A DNA stretch of 64,000 nt from Paenarthrobacter aurescens (GCF_041549525.1 NZ_CP157456.1:2046001-2110000); one strand, 5' to 3'. Positions 31,427 through 41,750 are shown, numbered from the stretch's first letter. Program-made: numbers and translations. The notes: generated by a model not told the origin, from the sequence alone.

Positions 31427-32812
31427 GCGCCGGGAGCGCACCATGCCGAACAGTCTCCTGAAGATGCCCTCGCCGTCTTCCCCGATGCCGTCGTGGTGGA
31501 AGTCCGATGTAACCCAGGTCTGGAGTCCCTGCACAGCCGCCGCGGTCTCCAACGAGAGATCGTGGTCCACGTAGATGTCATCCTCATACACGGCCGCAGC
31601 AACAGGAACCGTGTTGGTGGCCAAGCGGGCGGGGTCATACAGCGGCTGCCAGTCCTGGCGGGCCGCGAGTTGCTCGGCCACCTCACGCAAGGGAACCAGC
31701 GCGGGATCCTGTTCGAAGTACCAGGGATACACCATCTCCCCGGTGAGCAGCGGCTCCTGGGCATCAGGTTTGAACTCGGGGTAGTCCTCCAGCACCCGCC
31801 AAGCCGCCCAGGCCGTCGCCGTGCCCTGACCATAGATGGACTCGTGGAGGACGGCATAGAGTGGATTGCCCGCACGGCTGACGAGTCCCCGTACCTGTTC
31901 AAGGAACGATTCCGACAACCGTTCACCGGAGGGAGTGTCTATGAATGCGTCCTCCAGAAGGTAATGGAGGGCATGCACCCTGGTGTTCCCGCCGAGGAAT
32001 GATCCCACCATCTGAAAACGCTCCGGCGTCAACCGTTCACCGCTTGCCAGGAATTCAGGCTGGCGTTCCAAATGACGGACTATCCGTGTGAGTTGTTCCC
32101 TGTCCTCGGGGTACCAGGAGAAGTACTCGGCGTTCCTGGCGGCCACACGACGGAATGTTGCTTGATAGACGCGATCCGCTGAACCGTGAAGCGGGGCCAA
32201 GCCGCCGGTGATCAGCACCTCACGCAGCCCTTCCGGTGCGAAAGAAAGGTACGTTAAGGCACAGAAACCACCGAAGCTCTGTCCGAGCACGGACCATGGT
32301 CCGGAGCCCAGGACTCCCCGGATTGACTCCGCGTCAGCCACGATTGAATCGGCGCGGAAATGAGTCAAATATTCTGCTTGCGCGGCTGCGTCGCCCCTGA
32401 GCTCCAGCGATTGCCGCTCAATCGGCGCAGACAATCCGGTGCCCCGTTGGTCCAGCATCAGGATGCGGAAATCCTTGGCGGCCGCCTTCATCCAGCCCGA
32501 CAACGAGGTGACGCGGTTGCCCCTGCCGCCGGGACCGCCTTGAAGGAACAGCAGCCACGGCAAAGTGGCAGCCTCTTGCGCTGAATGGTCCGTGGAGGAA
32601 TACTCCCTGGCGAAAATCGTTATCGTCTCGCCGGGAACTTCTGCCTGATGCACCAAGGGAACCGTGAAGTAGTGCTCCACGGTCCGGAGTCCACGGAATT
32701 CATGACGGGCCTTGATCCAGTGGCCGTTGTCGCCGGGACGTCGGTCAACGTCCACCTGGCCAACAGCTGCCTGACCGGAAGCAGCCTGGTCCGCGCGGGA
32801 CAGATCAGCCAC
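31424..32812 (-). CDS. Proline iminopeptidase-like alpha/beta hydrolase (S33)
   Basis: 462 aa. The oxyanion segment is LLFLQGGPGGRGNRV (about residues 85-99), the nucleophile elbow GQSFGGFCALTYLS (about 167-180), with Asp and His expected late, the last near FHHDG. The length and cap region fit prolyl aminopeptidases of peptidase family S33, which release N-terminal proline or act on related amides in the cytoplasm. The start ATG overlaps the GNAT stop by 8 nt. Last gene of a CoA-transferase-GNAT-hydrolase operon. Confidence 0.87.
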   Translation of the reverse strand: MADLSRADQAASGQAAVGQVDVDRRPGDNGHWIKARHEFRGLRTVEHYFTVPLVHQAEVPGETITIFAREYSSTDHSAQEAATLPWLLFLQGGPGGRGNRVTSLSGWMKAAAKDFRILMLDQRGTGLSAPIERQSLELRGDAAAQAEYLTHFRADSIVADAESIRGVLGSGPWSVLGQSFGGFCALTYLSFAPEGLREVLITGGLAPLHGSADRVYQATFRRVAARNAEYFSWYPEDREQLTRIVRHLERQPEFLASGERLTPERFQMVGSFLGGNTRVHALHYLLEDAFIDTPSGERLSESFLEQVRGLVSRAGNPLYAVLHESIYGQGTATAWAAWRVLEDYPEFKPDAQEPLLTGEMVYPWYFEQDPALVPLREVAEQLAARQDWQPLYDPARLATNTVPVAAAVYEDDIYVDHDLSLETAAAVQGLQTWVTSDFHHDGIGEDGEGIFRRLFGMVRSRR

Positions 32813-33317
32813 GGCTCAGAGCCTCTTTCGCCTCGCCTACGTTCGCCCCGAAGGCTTGGAGTGCATCGCCGGTCAACCTGAACGTTGACCATTCCTCCAT
32901 GGGGAAGGCCCCCAGGTTCTTGTAGAAATTGATGGAGGGTTCATTCCAATTCAGGACACTCCACTCCACACGGGCATAACCGCGCTCGACGGCGGTGCCG
33001 GCCAGATGCTGCAGCAGCGCCTTGCCGTGGCCCTCGCCTCGCGCGTCCGGAACCACATAGAGGTCCTCAAGGTAGATGCCGTGAACGCCTTCCCAGGTGG
33101 AGTAGTTCAGGAACCAGAGGGCAAAACCCTGCACTGTACCGGCACTGTTTTCCGCGATGGTGGCGTAGACACGCGGGTTCTCGCCGAAAAGGACTTCGGT
33201 GAGCATGGCCGGGGTGTTCTTAACGGCGTCCGGTTCCTTTTCGTAGATGGCAAGATCGTGAATCATACGGAGGATTGCGGGAACGTCTTCAACGGTGGCG
33301 GGGCGGATTACACTCAT
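32805..33317 (-). CDS. GNAT family N-acetyltransferase
   Basis: 170 aa. It starts MSVIRPATVEDVPAILRMIHDLA; motif A is LYVVPDARGEGHGKALLQHLAG (acetyl-CoA pyrophosphate loop), and motif B WNEPSINFYKNLGA. The pattern is close to the spermidine/diamine acetyltransferase-like branch. ATG 33317 overlaps the CoA-transferase stop (ATGA) and also lies 7 nt after TAAGCT, so it could be read both from the operon and from its own leaderless promoter. Substrate unknown. Confidence 0.88.
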   Translation of the reverse strand: MSVIRPATVEDVPAILRMIHDLAIYEKEPDAVKNTPAMLTEVLFGENPRVYATIAENSAGTVQGFALWFLNYSTWEGVHGIYLEDLYVVPDARGEGHGKALLQHLAGTAVERGYARVEWSVLNWNEPSINFYKNLGAFPMEEWSTFRLTGDALQAFGANVGEAKEALSRG

Positions 33318-34723
33318 GCATTCGAGCTTACTAGGGGCTCGCCGGCTTCCTGCTGCCAAGCCAGCGTGGACGCTCCATAAAGCATGGGCGGGCGCCTGTA
33401 GCGCAGCGGAGTGCCGTCAACCAGCAGGGGCGGCCCTACAAACCTGAGCTCGCCGTAGGCGCTGCCTGCACTGAGATACCTCGGCTCGGGGAGCGGGTTC
33501 ACAGGGACCTCTTGCTCACTGGTGGGCAGGGCGATGAGTTCTTCAGCAGTCCGCGCCAAAGAAAGCACCGCTGACCCGCCCTTCCCGGCTCTTAGCCGTT
33601 CCACCAATAAAGTCAGCACCGCTGCGGCCAGCCCGTAGCCGGTGGCGTGGTCCAAGGCCTGGACGGGAAGCGCGCCAGGTTTCCAGCCGTCGTCGTCCTT
33701 CATTCCGTAACTCACTGCGATCCCGCAGGCGGCCTGAACAAGGCTGTCGAAACCTCGCAGCTGCCGCCACGGCCCGCTGTTGCCCCAAGCGGACAACGAA
33801 ACTGCAATCACGCCAGGATTGGCAGCCAGCAGCGCTTCAGAGCCCAAACCGTATCTGTCCAGGACCCCGTTCCGGTAACCGGTGGCCACCACATCGGCAG
33901 AGGCCACAAGACCGTGAATGGCTGCCAGGTCCGCGGTCTGCCGGAAATCAGCTTCAGCGCTGCGTTTGTCGAACCCTGCGTCGATGAATGCTTCCGGCAG
34001 TTCCGGAAGAAACGGAGGATCAACGCGCAGAACGTCTGCTCCCAACGCCCCAAGGAATCGGGTGGCCGTGGGGCCGGCGATCACACGGGTCAGATCGAGC
34101 ACCTTCAAGCCCTCCAACGGCCGGAGGGGATCCTTGGCAGGCACCCAGGGGGAGCCAACCCAAGCCGGGGGTGCGGCATCATTCCCTGTAAGACTGATCC
34201 AAGGCCCTGACTTTGCCGCCGGATGCATGGCCGAGGAAACCCACTCCTCGCGGCTCCGTACGGCGGTAGCCACACCCTTGTGTGCCACGATCACTTCCTC
34301 GGCCTCCAGGGAGGTCATGGCTAACAGGGCACGCTCGACGTCCTGCGGCGTGGCGGCAGATAGGGCTTCCATCAAGTGCGCCGCGTGATGGGGGTAATTG
34401 GCGTGCAGGCGGATCCAGCCGTCTGCTGTGCGCCGGAAGCCGGATGTCGGTGCAAAGCCCTGCGGCTTCCGCCCGTCAATCCGAAGGTGCCCCAATGAAT
34501 CAAAAGCAGCTGCAGTCAGCCCCGCGTCAACCGAGTATCTCCCGGTGGACCCGGTCAACGCGTTCAGCGCCGTTGCGGCACTTTGTACCGAGCCCAGCGC
34601 CAGCCCCTCAACGTCCAGGACGCCACCCCACCAACGACGCGGACCAGTACAGACCGCCGCCGGCTCGGCATCGACAGCTTTCACCCTGCGCAAACCGGCG
34701 GACAGATCAGGTACTGGTTCCAT
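33314..34723 (-). CDS. CaiB/BaiF family III CoA-transferase
   Basis: 469 aa. The second half opens with LEGLKVLDLTRVIAGPTATRFLGALGADVLRVD (about residues 205-237), the canonical N-terminal signature of family III CoA-transferases, preceded by about 200 residues that resemble a partial, degenerate copy. GFDSLVQAACGIAVSYG follows. The two-part layout resembles fused-repeat members. It moves CoA between carboxylic acids; acceptor unknown. Starts 7 nt after the helicase stop, same strand. Confidence 0.82.
   Translation of the reverse strand: MEPVPDLSAGLRRVKAVDAEPAAVCTGPRRWWGGVLDVEGLALGSVQSAATALNALTGSTGRYSVDAGLTAAAFDSLGHLRIDGRKPQGFAPTSGFRRTADGWIRLHANYPHHAAHLMEALSAATPQDVERALLAMTSLEAEEVIVAHKGVATAVRSREEWVSSAMHPAAKSGPWISLTGNDAAPPAWVGSPWVPAKDPLRPLEGLKVLDLTRVIAGPTATRFLGALGADVLRVDPPFLPELPEAFIDAGFDKRSAEADFRQTADLAAIHGLVASADVVATGYRNGVLDRYGLGSEALLAANPGVIAVSLSAWGNSGPWRQLRGFDSLVQAACGIAVSYGMKDDDGWKPGALPVQALDHATGYGLAAAVLTLLVERLRAGKGGSAVLSLARTAEELIALPTSEQEVPVNPLPEPRYLSAGSAYGELRFVGPPLLVDGTPLRYRRPPMLYGASTLAWQQEAGEPLVSSNA
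33325..33330 (-). promoter_or_regulatory. Possible internal -10 for the GNAT gene
   Basis: TAAGCT on the minus strand, 7 nt before ATG 33317 and inside the end of the CoA-transferase gene. Confidence 0.35.
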
Positions 34724-34730
34724 GGCCGTT

Positions 34731-37265
34731 TTAGAGCCTGTTGACGTTCGTCACCCGGACTACTGCCGTTCCGGTGTCATCGGATGCTGCCAGATCCACC
34801 TCGGCGGAGATCCCCCAGTCGTGGTTACCCGCCGGGTCATCAAAGATTTGACGGACCTTCCACGTGCCTGGTTCCTCCGTAATCATCAGCAGTCCCGGGC
34901 CCCGTGCGTCAGGACCCGTGCCGATGTCGTCGTGTTCATCGAAGTAGTCGTCCAGGACTTCTTCCCAGCGCTCTGCCTCCCAGCCGGCTTCGGCATCGAG
35001 TTCCCCCAAAGCAGCGGAATCCTCGTCAGCAAACAGTTCAACCCTGCGGAACATTTCGTTCCGTACCATGACACGGAACGCCCGGATGTTGGCGGTCAGC
35101 AGCGGAGGAGGCGGCGGCGGAGCGTCGTGGGGCGTGGGGGCAAGCCCGGACGTTAGTTCCTCCCACTCGTCCAGCAGGCTGGAATCCACTTGCCGTACCA
35201 GCTCGCCCAGCCAGGCGATAAGATCTTCAAGGTCTTCCCGGAGAGAATCCTGGGGAACGGTCTGCCTCAGCGCCCGGAAGCCATCAGCCAGGTAGCGCAG
35301 GACTATGCCTTCAGAGCGAGCCAGGCCATAGAACTGCACAAACTCGCCAAAGTTCATGGCGCGCTCGTACATGTCCCTGATGATCGACTTCGGGGCAAGC
35401 TCGAAGTCACCCACCCACGGCGCTGCTTTCCGGTAAACCTCGAAAGCCTCGCCAAGTATCTCCGCCAACGGCATGGGATAGGTAACTTCATCCAGCATGG
35501 CCATCCGCTGGTCATACTCAATACCGTCAGCCTTCATGGCCGCGACCGCTTCGCCCCGGGCCTTTTTCTGTTGTGCAGAGAGAATCTGGCGTGGTTTCTC
35601 CAGGGTGGACTCAATGACGGAAACAACATCCAAGGCATAGGACGCAGACTCCGGATCAAGGAGTTCCAGCGCCGCCAGGGCGAAGGGGGAGAGCGGCTGG
35701 TTGAGGGCAAAGTTGGCTTGCAGGTGAACAGTCAACCGGACTGAGCGCCCCTCTGCTGCCTGTTCTTCCTCCGGAATGCGTTCCACCACACCGGCTGCCA
35801 ATAGCTCCCGGTAGATACCCAGGGCTTTCTTCATCAGCTTGAGCTGCGCCGGACGGGTCTCGTGGTTTTCACTGAGCAGGCGCCGGGTGGCCTGGAAGGG
35901 GTCGCCGGGGCGTTCCATGAGGTTCAGCAGCATCGCATGGGTGACAGTGAAACTGGATGTCAGCGGTTCCGGAACGGACTCGACGAGTCGTTTGAACGTA
36001 GGCTCGCCCCAGGAAACGAATCCTTCCGGAGGCTTCTTCTTAACCACCTGCCGCAGCTTCTTCTGGTCATCACCGAACTTGGCGGTGGCTTTGGCCATGG
36101 CTTTCGTGTTTTCCACTACGTGATCCGGGGCCTGGACCACCACAGTGCCGGCGGTGTCGTAACCTGCACGGCCGGCACGGCCTGCGATCTGGTGGAACTC
36201 CCGTGAGTTCAGTGACCGGGTCCGTACGCCGTCATATTTGCTCAGGGCAGTCAACAAAACTGTCCTGATGGGCACGTTGATGCCCACGCCCAAAGTGTCG
36301 GTTCCGCAGATAACTTTCAGCAGGCCGGCTTGGGCGAGTTGCTCCACCAGACGGCGGTACTTGGGCAACATTCCTGCGTGATGGACACCAATCCCGTGGC
36401 GAACAAGCCGGTTCAGCGTTTTTCCGAAACCGGCGGCGAACCTGAAGCCCGCGATCAGCTCAGCAATGCGATCCTTTTCCGCCCGGCTGCACATGTTGAT
36501 GCTCATCAGATTCTGAGCACGCTCAATGGCTTCGGCCTGGCTGAAGTGGACAACGTAAACAGGAACCTGCTTGGTGGAGAGCAACTCCTCCAGCGTCTCG
36601 TGAACCGGGGTCAGGTGGTAGTAGTAATGCAGCGGGATGGGACGTTCCGCGGAACTGACAGTAGTGGTGGCCCGGCCCGTCAGATCAGTCAATCCGGTCT
36701 CGAACCGGGAGACATCGCCCAGGGTTGCGGACATCAGGAGGAACTGTGCCTGGGGGAGTTCCAACAGCGGTACCTGCCACGCCCAGCCGCGCTGGGGGTC
36801 CGAATAGAAGTGGAATTCGTCCATGATCACGGAGCCAAGCTCGGCCGCGGAGCCTTCACGGAGGGCGATGTTGGCGAGGATTTCGGCCGTGCAGCAGATA
36901 ATGGGCGCATCCTGGTTTACGCCGGAGTCGCCGGTGATCATGCCAACGTTTTCGGCACCAAAGATGTCGCAAAGAGCAAAGAACTTTTCCGAGACGAGGG
37001 CCTTGATCGGAGCGGTGTAGTAGCTTCGCTGGCCCCTTGCCATGGCCTCAAAGTGTGCAGCGATCGCTACCAGGGATTTGCCGGAGCCCGTAGGCGTGGC
37101 CAGGATGACGTTGGCACCGGAGGCGAGCTCCATGATGGCTTCGTCCTGGGCAGGGTAGAGCTGCAGACCACGGCTCTCGGTCCACTCCACGAACCGTGTG
37201 TAGATTTCGTCCGGGTCCAGGGGACCTGTTGCCGTGGAACCGGGGAGCTGATCAAGAAGTTTCAT
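34731..37265 (-). CDS. DEAD/DEAH-box helicase, Ski2-like (DUF3516 C-terminus)
   Basis: 844 aa. Helicase motifs: ATPTGSGKSLVAIAAH (Walker A, residues about 57-72), MDEFHFYSD (DEFH box), LLMSATLGD (III), and FHQIAGRAGRAGYDTAG (VI). After about residue 430 comes a long actinobacterial C-terminal domain annotated DUF3516. The motor is Ski2-like, suggesting RNA unwinding, but substrate is not proven. ATG 37265 is 8 nt after TAAGCT, a possible leaderless start. It is divergent from tam. Confidence 0.9.
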   Translation of the reverse strand: MKLLDQLPGSTATGPLDPDEIYTRFVEWTESRGLQLYPAQDEAIMELASGANVILATPTGSGKSLVAIAAHFEAMARGQRSYYTAPIKALVSEKFFALCDIFGAENVGMITGDSGVNQDAPIICCTAEILANIALREGSAAELGSVIMDEFHFYSDPQRGWAWQVPLLELPQAQFLLMSATLGDVSRFETGLTDLTGRATTTVSSAERPIPLHYYYHLTPVHETLEELLSTKQVPVYVVHFSQAEAIERAQNLMSINMCSRAEKDRIAELIAGFRFAAGFGKTLNRLVRHGIGVHHAGMLPKYRRLVEQLAQAGLLKVICGTDTLGVGINVPIRTVLLTALSKYDGVRTRSLNSREFHQIAGRAGRAGYDTAGTVVVQAPDHVVENTKAMAKATAKFGDDQKKLRQVVKKKPPEGFVSWGEPTFKRLVESVPEPLTSSFTVTHAMLLNLMERPGDPFQATRRLLSENHETRPAQLKLMKKALGIYRELLAAGVVERIPEEEQAAEGRSVRLTVHLQANFALNQPLSPFALAALELLDPESASYALDVVSVIESTLEKPRQILSAQQKKARGEAVAAMKADGIEYDQRMAMLDEVTYPMPLAEILGEAFEVYRKAAPWVGDFELAPKSIIRDMYERAMNFGEFVQFYGLARSEGIVLRYLADGFRALRQTVPQDSLREDLEDLIAWLGELVRQVDSSLLDEWEELTSGLAPTPHDAPPPPPPLLTANIRAFRVMVRNEMFRRVELFADEDSAALGELDAEAGWEAERWEEVLDDYFDEHDDIGTGPDARGPGLLMITEEPGTWKVRQIFDDPAGNHDWGISAEVDLAASDDTGTAVVRVTNVNRL

Positions 37266-37273
37266 TGGTTTCC

Positions 37274-37299
37274 AGCTTAGTGCCCGGACGGTTTAGGCT
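37274..37299. promoter_or_regulatory. Divergent promoters of helicase and tam
   Basis: Minus strand TAAGCT (37279-37274) precedes the helicase ATG by 8 nt. Plus strand TAGGCT (37294-37299) would give tam a leader of about 30 nt with its ribosome site gaggagg. Confidence 0.4.
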
Positions 37300-37336
37300 C
37301 AGCCCAGCAAGGATGCCAGAAGCGAGGAGGCTTTCA

Positions 37337-38161
37337 ATGGAGTGGGATCCGTCCAAATACGTTGAATTCGGCAACCACCGGGACAGGCCGTTCCATGACC
37401 TCGTCGCGCGGGTGAGGTCCACCGCACCCGTGAAGGTAGTTGACCTCGGCTGTGGCCCGGGGAACCTGACCGCAACACTGGCGGACCGTTGGCCGGGGGC
37501 TCAGGTTGTGGGCATCGACTCATCGCCGGAAATGCTGCAGAGGGCCCGGTCTCTTTGGCAGCACTCCACAGCGCAGAAGCCGGACGATGCGAACCCGGGA
37601 GCTGGGAAGAAGACCCAACTGACCTTCGAGCCAGGCGACATCGCGCAGTGGGAACCGGATGCCGATACTGACGTGGTGGTCACCAATGCCGCCCTCCAAT
37701 GGGTTCCCGGGCATGAGGAAATGATGGCCTCCTGGCTTCGCGATCTGAAGCCGGGTGCGTGGTTCGCCATGCAGGTGCCCGGCAATTTCACCTCGCCTTC
37801 CCACACGCTGATGCGCCAACTGGCAGAATCCCGCACGTGGTCCCGGAGGCTGGGTGGCGTGCTGCGGCACGACGGTGCGGTGGGTAGTCCTGCGGACTAC
37901 CTGGGAATCATGCTCGACGCCGGATGCGCGGCAGATGCCTGGGAGACCACTTACCAACAGGTCCTGCACGGGGAGGACCCGGTCTTGGAGTGGGTCCGCG
38001 GCACGGGCCTTCGCCCAGTGCTGGCAGCCCTGTCAGCGGAAGAAGCGGCAGAATTCGAGAAGGAGTACTCGGCTCTGCTGAGCGAGGCCTATCCTTCAAC
38101 GCCCCACGGAACCATCTTCCCGTTTCGTCGTATTTTCGCTGTAGCCCAAAAGCCGGCATGA
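37337..38161 (+). CDS. tam: Trans-aconitate 2-methyltransferase-like SAM methyltransferase
   Basis: 274 aa. The start MEWDPSKYVEFGNHRDRPFHDLVARV is characteristic of Tam, and the SAM site is VVDLGCGPGNLTATLADRWP (about residues 35-54) with GIDSS. Tam methylates trans-aconitate, a damage product of the citrate cycle. ATG 37337 has gaggagg at ideal spacing; longer in-frame starts lie inside the helicase promoter. The stop overlaps a small ORF (ATGA). Confidence 0.9.
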   Translation: MEWDPSKYVEFGNHRDRPFHDLVARVRSTAPVKVVDLGCGPGNLTATLADRWPGAQVVGIDSSPEMLQRARSLWQHSTAQKPDDANPGAGKKTQLTFEPGDIAQWEPDADTDVVVTNAALQWVPGHEEMMASWLRDLKPGAWFAMQVPGNFTSPSHTLMRQLAESRTWSRRLGGVLRHDGAVGSPADYLGIMLDAGCAADAWETTYQQVLHGEDPVLEWVRGTGLRPVLAALSAEEAAEFEKEYSALLSEAYPSTPHGTIFPFRRIFAVAQKPA

Positions 38162-38319
38162 AGATCAGGACACCTTCGCCATACGTAGCATTGAGGTTCC
38201 CGGACCATGACGGCTTGTTCCTTGCCGGTGTCGCTGGTCTAATTCTCGGCATGGACCACGGACGCTTCGAACAACAGCTGCTCCGGGCTTGCCCGGCATC
38301 GGACCGGAGTTTCCAGTGA
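38158..38319 (+). CDS. Small ORF between tam and a GntR gene
   Basis: 53 aa (MKIRTPSPYVALRFPDHDGL...). Not recognised. It overlaps tam by ATGA and the GntR gene by GTGA, the pattern of a translationally coupled operon. It has no obvious helix or motif. It may be a true small protein or an out-of-frame bridge carrying ribosomes from tam to the regulator. Confidence 0.4.
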   Translation: MKIRTPSPYVALRFPDHDGLFLAGVAGLILGMDHGRFEQQLLRACPASDRSFQ

Positions 38320-38696
38320 CTCCTACAGGAGATTTTCCAGGAAACTGGCGGCCTAACACCGGCAGCGCGGTTGCCCTCTTTGAACAGTTGAGATTGCGCA
38401 TCATCGAACTCGTCGATGCCGGGGTCCTGGCTGTCGGCGCCAAGCTTCCCCCTGTCCGGAACCTGGCCGGGGTCCTGGACGTCGCACCTCACACGGTGGC
38501 CCGGGCGTACAAGGAGCTGGAAGCTGCAGGCGTCGTGGCCACACGGGGGCGCAACGGCACGGTGGTTTGTGCCCGGGATGACCGCTGGGGCGCCCTGGCG
38601 GGTGTGGCCGCTGACTACGCGGCCGCAGCGAAGGCCCAGGGAGCCTCATTCGCCGAGGCGGTTCAGTTGCTGGCTGCCGCCTACGACGCCGATTGA
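38316..38696 (+). CDS. GntR-family regulator, YtrA subfamily
   Basis: 126 aa. The winged helix (about residues 10-85) has SAVALFEQLRLRIIELVDAG and LAGVLDVAPHTVARAYKELEAAGVV; the short C-terminal tail of about 40 residues lacks an FCD or UTRA domain, the YtrA layout. These small regulators often control ABC transporters. GTG 38316 with ggag 6 nt upstream is chosen; an ATG at 38289 is also open. Target unknown, since no ABC genes are adjacent. Confidence 0.85.
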   Translation: MTPTGDFPGNWRPNTGSAVALFEQLRLRIIELVDAGVLAVGAKLPPVRNLAGVLDVAPHTVARAYKELEAAGVVATRGRNGTVVCARDDRWGALAGVAADYAAAAKAQGASFAEAVQLLAAAYDAD

Positions 38697-38732
38697 TACC
38701 GATCAGTAGCATGTGAGGCACGACATGGAAAT

Positions 38733-38755
38733 TCGAAGAAGTTTTCGATTAGCAT
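38733..38755 (+). promoter_or_regulatory. uvrA promoter with LexA-box-like palindrome
   Basis: TCGAAGAAGTTTTCGA (38733-38748) matches 10 of 12 fixed bases of the actinobacterial SOS box TCGAAC-N4-GTTCGA; it lies just before -10 TAGCAT (38750-38755), which is 6 nt upstream of GTG 38762. Confidence 0.5.
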
Positions 38756-38761
38756 TGGTAA

Positions 38762-41689
38762 GTGCCCAAAGCCTTAGCTGAAGATACCGCCATGGACGCC
38801 CTCAACGGCGTCCCCGCCCTTTCCGATACCAAACCCATCAAGCCGGACATGTCCCGCTTGGTGGTCAAGGGTGCCCGGGAACACAATTTGCGCAATGTGG
38901 ATCTCGATCTCCCTCGTGATGCAATGATCGTGTTCACGGGGCTGTCCGGCTCCGGTAAGTCATCGCTGGCTTTCGACACCATCTTCGCCGAGGGCCAACG
39001 CCGCTACGTGGAGTCCTTGTCCGCATATGCGCGCCAGTTCCTTGGCCAGGTGGACAAGCCCGATGTCGATTTCATTGAAGGCCTGTCTCCGGCGGTATCC
39101 ATTGACCAGAAGTCCACCAGCAAGAATCCGCGGTCCACGGTGGGCACCATCACTGAAATTTACGACTACATGCGGTTGCTCTGGGCGCGCGTGGGCCGTC
39201 CGCATTGCCCTGTTTGCGGGGAGCCAATTGCGCGTCAGACACCGCAACAGATTGTTGATCAGCTCCTGGAACTCGATCCGGGCACTCGATTCCAGGTCCT
39301 GGCCCCCGTTGTCCGCGGTCGCAAGGGTGAATTTGTCGATCTCTTCAAGGAACTGACAGCCAAGGGCTATTCCCGCGCCCGTGTGGACGGGGAGCTTGTT
39401 CAGCTAAGCGATCCTCCCAAGCTCGGAAAGCAGTTCAAGCACACCATCGAGGTTGTGGTGGACCGTCTGGTGGTTAAGGAAGAAATCAGCCAACGCCTCA
39501 CTGATTCGGTGGAGACAGCCTTGGGCCTGGCCGAAGGCCGTGTGCTGGTGGAGTTCGTGGACCTCGACGCCGAGGATCCTGCGCGTATCCGCGCCTTCTC
39601 GGAGAACCTGGCGTGTCCCAACGAGCACCCCCTCGCCATTGACGAGATCGAGCCCCGTTCGTTCTCCTTCAACAACCCCTTCGGCGCTTGCTCTGCCTGC
39701 AGTGGCATTGGCACGCGGCTGGAAGTTGATGAAGAACTGATCGTTCCCAACCCGGAACTTTCCCTGGGTGAGGGCGCCATTGCTCCCTGGGCACTCGGTA
39801 CAGCCACTACCGAGTACTGGAACCGGCTCTTGGAGGGTTTGGCCCAGGAACTTGGCTTCTCCATGACGACTTCGTGGGAGAAGTTGCCGAAGGATGTCCG
39901 GAATACTGTCCTTCACGGCAAGGACCACAAGGTTGTAGTCCAGTACAAGAACCGCTTTGGCCGTGAGCGTAAGTACAGCACCGGCTTCGAGGGTGCCATC
40001 CAGTACGTTCATCGGAAGCACGGAGAAACAGACTCCGACTGGGCCCGGGACCGGTACGAAGAGTACATGCGTCAGATTCCCTGCCCGGAGTGCAACGGTG
40101 CCCGTCTGAACCCGGCCTCACTGTCGGTGCTCATCAACGGGAAGTCGATCGCCGAGGTGGCGGCCCTGCCCATGCGCGAATGCGCGGAGTTCCTCGGCAG
40201 CCTCACTCTGACCAACAGGGAAGCCCAGATTGCCAACCAGGTCCTGAAAGAGATTCAGGCCCGCCTGACCTTCCTCCTGGACGTCGGCTTGGAGTACCTG
40301 AACCTCGAGCGCCCCTCGGGAACCCTGTCCGGCGGCGAGGCTCAGCGCATCCGTCTTGCCACCCAGATCGGTTCCGGCCTGGTGGGCGTCCTCTATGTGC
40401 TGGACGAGCCTTCCATCGGCCTGCACCAGCGTGACAACAGGCGACTCATCGAGACCCTCACGCGACTGCGCGACCTCGGCAACACCCTGATTGTGGTTGA
40501 ACATGACGAAGACACCATCCATGAGGCCGACTGGGTGGTGGATATCGGACCCGGCGCCGGGGAACACGGCGGTCAGGTGGTGCACTCCGGTACCTACAAA
40601 GAGCTGTTGGAGAACACGGATTCGCTGACCGGGGACTACCTTTCCGGACGGCGCAAGATTGACGTTCCCACCAAACGCCGCAAGTACGACAAAAAGCGTG
40701 AGCTCAAGGTTGTAGGCGCCAGGGAGAACAACCTCAACAATGTTGATGCCACCTTCCCCCTGGGGCTCTTCACGGCAGTGACTGGAGTCAGCGGCTCCGG
40801 TAAGTCCACATTGGTGAATGAAATCCTGTACAAGGTTCTGGCCAACAAGCTCAACGGGGCCAAGCAGGTAGCAGGACGCCACCGTACAGTGGCTGGACTT
40901 GAGCACCTGGACAAGGTGGTCCATGTTGATCAAAGCCCCATCGGGCGGACACCCCGGTCAAACCCGGCCACGTACACCGGTGTCTTTGACAACATCCGTA
41001 AGCTCTTCGCCGAAACCACCGAAGCCAAGGTCCGTGGCTACCAGCCGGGGCGCTTCTCTTTCAACGTCAAGGGTGGACGCTGCGAAGCATGTTCAGGCGA
41101 CGGTACCTTGAAGATCGAGATGAACTTCCTGCCGGACGTCTACGTTCCGTGCGAAGTGTGCCACGGCGCCAGGTATAACCGCGAGACTCTCGAGGTTCAT
41201 TACAAGGGCAAAACCATTGCCGATGTCCTCAACATGCCCATCGAGGAGGGCGCTGAGTTCTTCGCAGCTTTCACCCCCATTGCACGGCACTTGAAGACCT
41301 TGGTTGATGTGGGTCTTGGGTACGTGCGGCTCGGCCAGCCGGCAACAACACTGTCCGGCGGCGAGGCCCAGCGCGTGAAGCTGGCAGCGGAGCTCCAGAA
41401 GCGATCCAACGGGCGCAGCATCTATGTCCTGGATGAGCCCACCACAGGCCTGCATTTTGAAGATATCCGCAAGCTGCTCATGGTCCTCCAAGGGTTGGTT
41501 GACAAGGGCAACACTGTTATCACCATTGAGCACAACCTGGACGTCATCAAGTCCGCAGACTGGATCGTGGACCTTGGCCCCAATGGTGGTTCGGGCGGCG
41601 GAAAGATCGTGGCCACAGGAACGCCGGAACAGGTGGCAAAATCCACGGAAAGCCATACTGCGACCTTCCTTGCCGAAATTCTCGGATAG
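38762..41689 (+). CDS. uvrA: Excinuclease ABC subunit A
   Basis: 975 aa tandem ABC ATPase that finds bulky lesions and loads UvrB. Walker A motifs are [12 protein letters not shown] (about residue 60) and [15 protein letters not shown] (about 675), with two LSGGEAQR signatures. Zinc-binding cysteine pairs occur at [24 protein letters not shown] and [13 protein letters not shown] 38762 fits a leaderless start; ATG 38792 is possible, and conserved sequence begins at [16 protein letters not shown] hairpin lies about 60 nt downstream. Confidence 0.98.
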   Translation: MPKALAEDTAMDALNGVPALSDTKPIKPDMSRLVVKGAREHNLRNVDLDLPRDAMIVFTGLSGSGKSSLAFDTIFAEGQRRYVESLSAYARQFLGQVDKPDVDFIEGLSPAVSIDQKSTSKNPRSTVGTITEIYDYMRLLWARVGRPHCPVCGEPIARQTPQQIVDQLLELDPGTRFQVLAPVVRGRKGEFVDLFKELTAKGYSRARVDGELVQLSDPPKLGKQFKHTIEVVVDRLVVKEEISQRLTDSVETALGLAEGRVLVEFVDLDAEDPARIRAFSENLACPNEHPLAIDEIEPRSFSFNNPFGACSACSGIGTRLEVDEELIVPNPELSLGEGAIAPWALGTATTEYWNRLLEGLAQELGFSMTTSWEKLPKDVRNTVLHGKDHKVVVQYKNRFGRERKYSTGFEGAIQYVHRKHGETDSDWARDRYEEYMRQIPCPECNGARLNPASLSVLINGKSIAEVAALPMRECAEFLGSLTLTNREAQIANQVLKEIQARLTFLLDVGLEYLNLERPSGTLSGGEAQRIRLATQIGSGLVGVLYVLDEPSIGLHQRDNRRLIETLTRLRDLGNTLIVVEHDEDTIHEADWVVDIGPGAGEHGGQVVHSGTYKELLENTDSLTGDYLSGRRKIDVPTKRRKYDKKRELKVVGARENNLNNVDATFPLGLFTAVTGVSGSGKSTLVNEILYKVLANKLNGAKQVAGRHRTVAGLEHLDKVVHVDQSPIGRTPRSNPATYTGVFDNIRKLFAETTEAKVRGYQPGRFSFNVKGGRCEACSGDGTLKIEMNFLPDVYVPCEVCHGARYNRETLEVHYKGKTIADVLNMPIEEGAEFFAAFTPIARHLKTLVDVGLGYVRLGQPATTLSGGEAQRVKLAAELQKRSNGRSIYVLDEPTTGLHFEDIRKLLMVLQGLVDKGNTVITIEHNLDVIKSADWIVDLGPNGGSGGGKIVATGTPEQVAKSTESHTATFLAEILG

Positions 41690-41750
41690 TTACTCACGGG
41701 CGGCGTGAAAGTCGCCAAAGGAATATCTCTGGGTCCGAAGATGTATTCCG

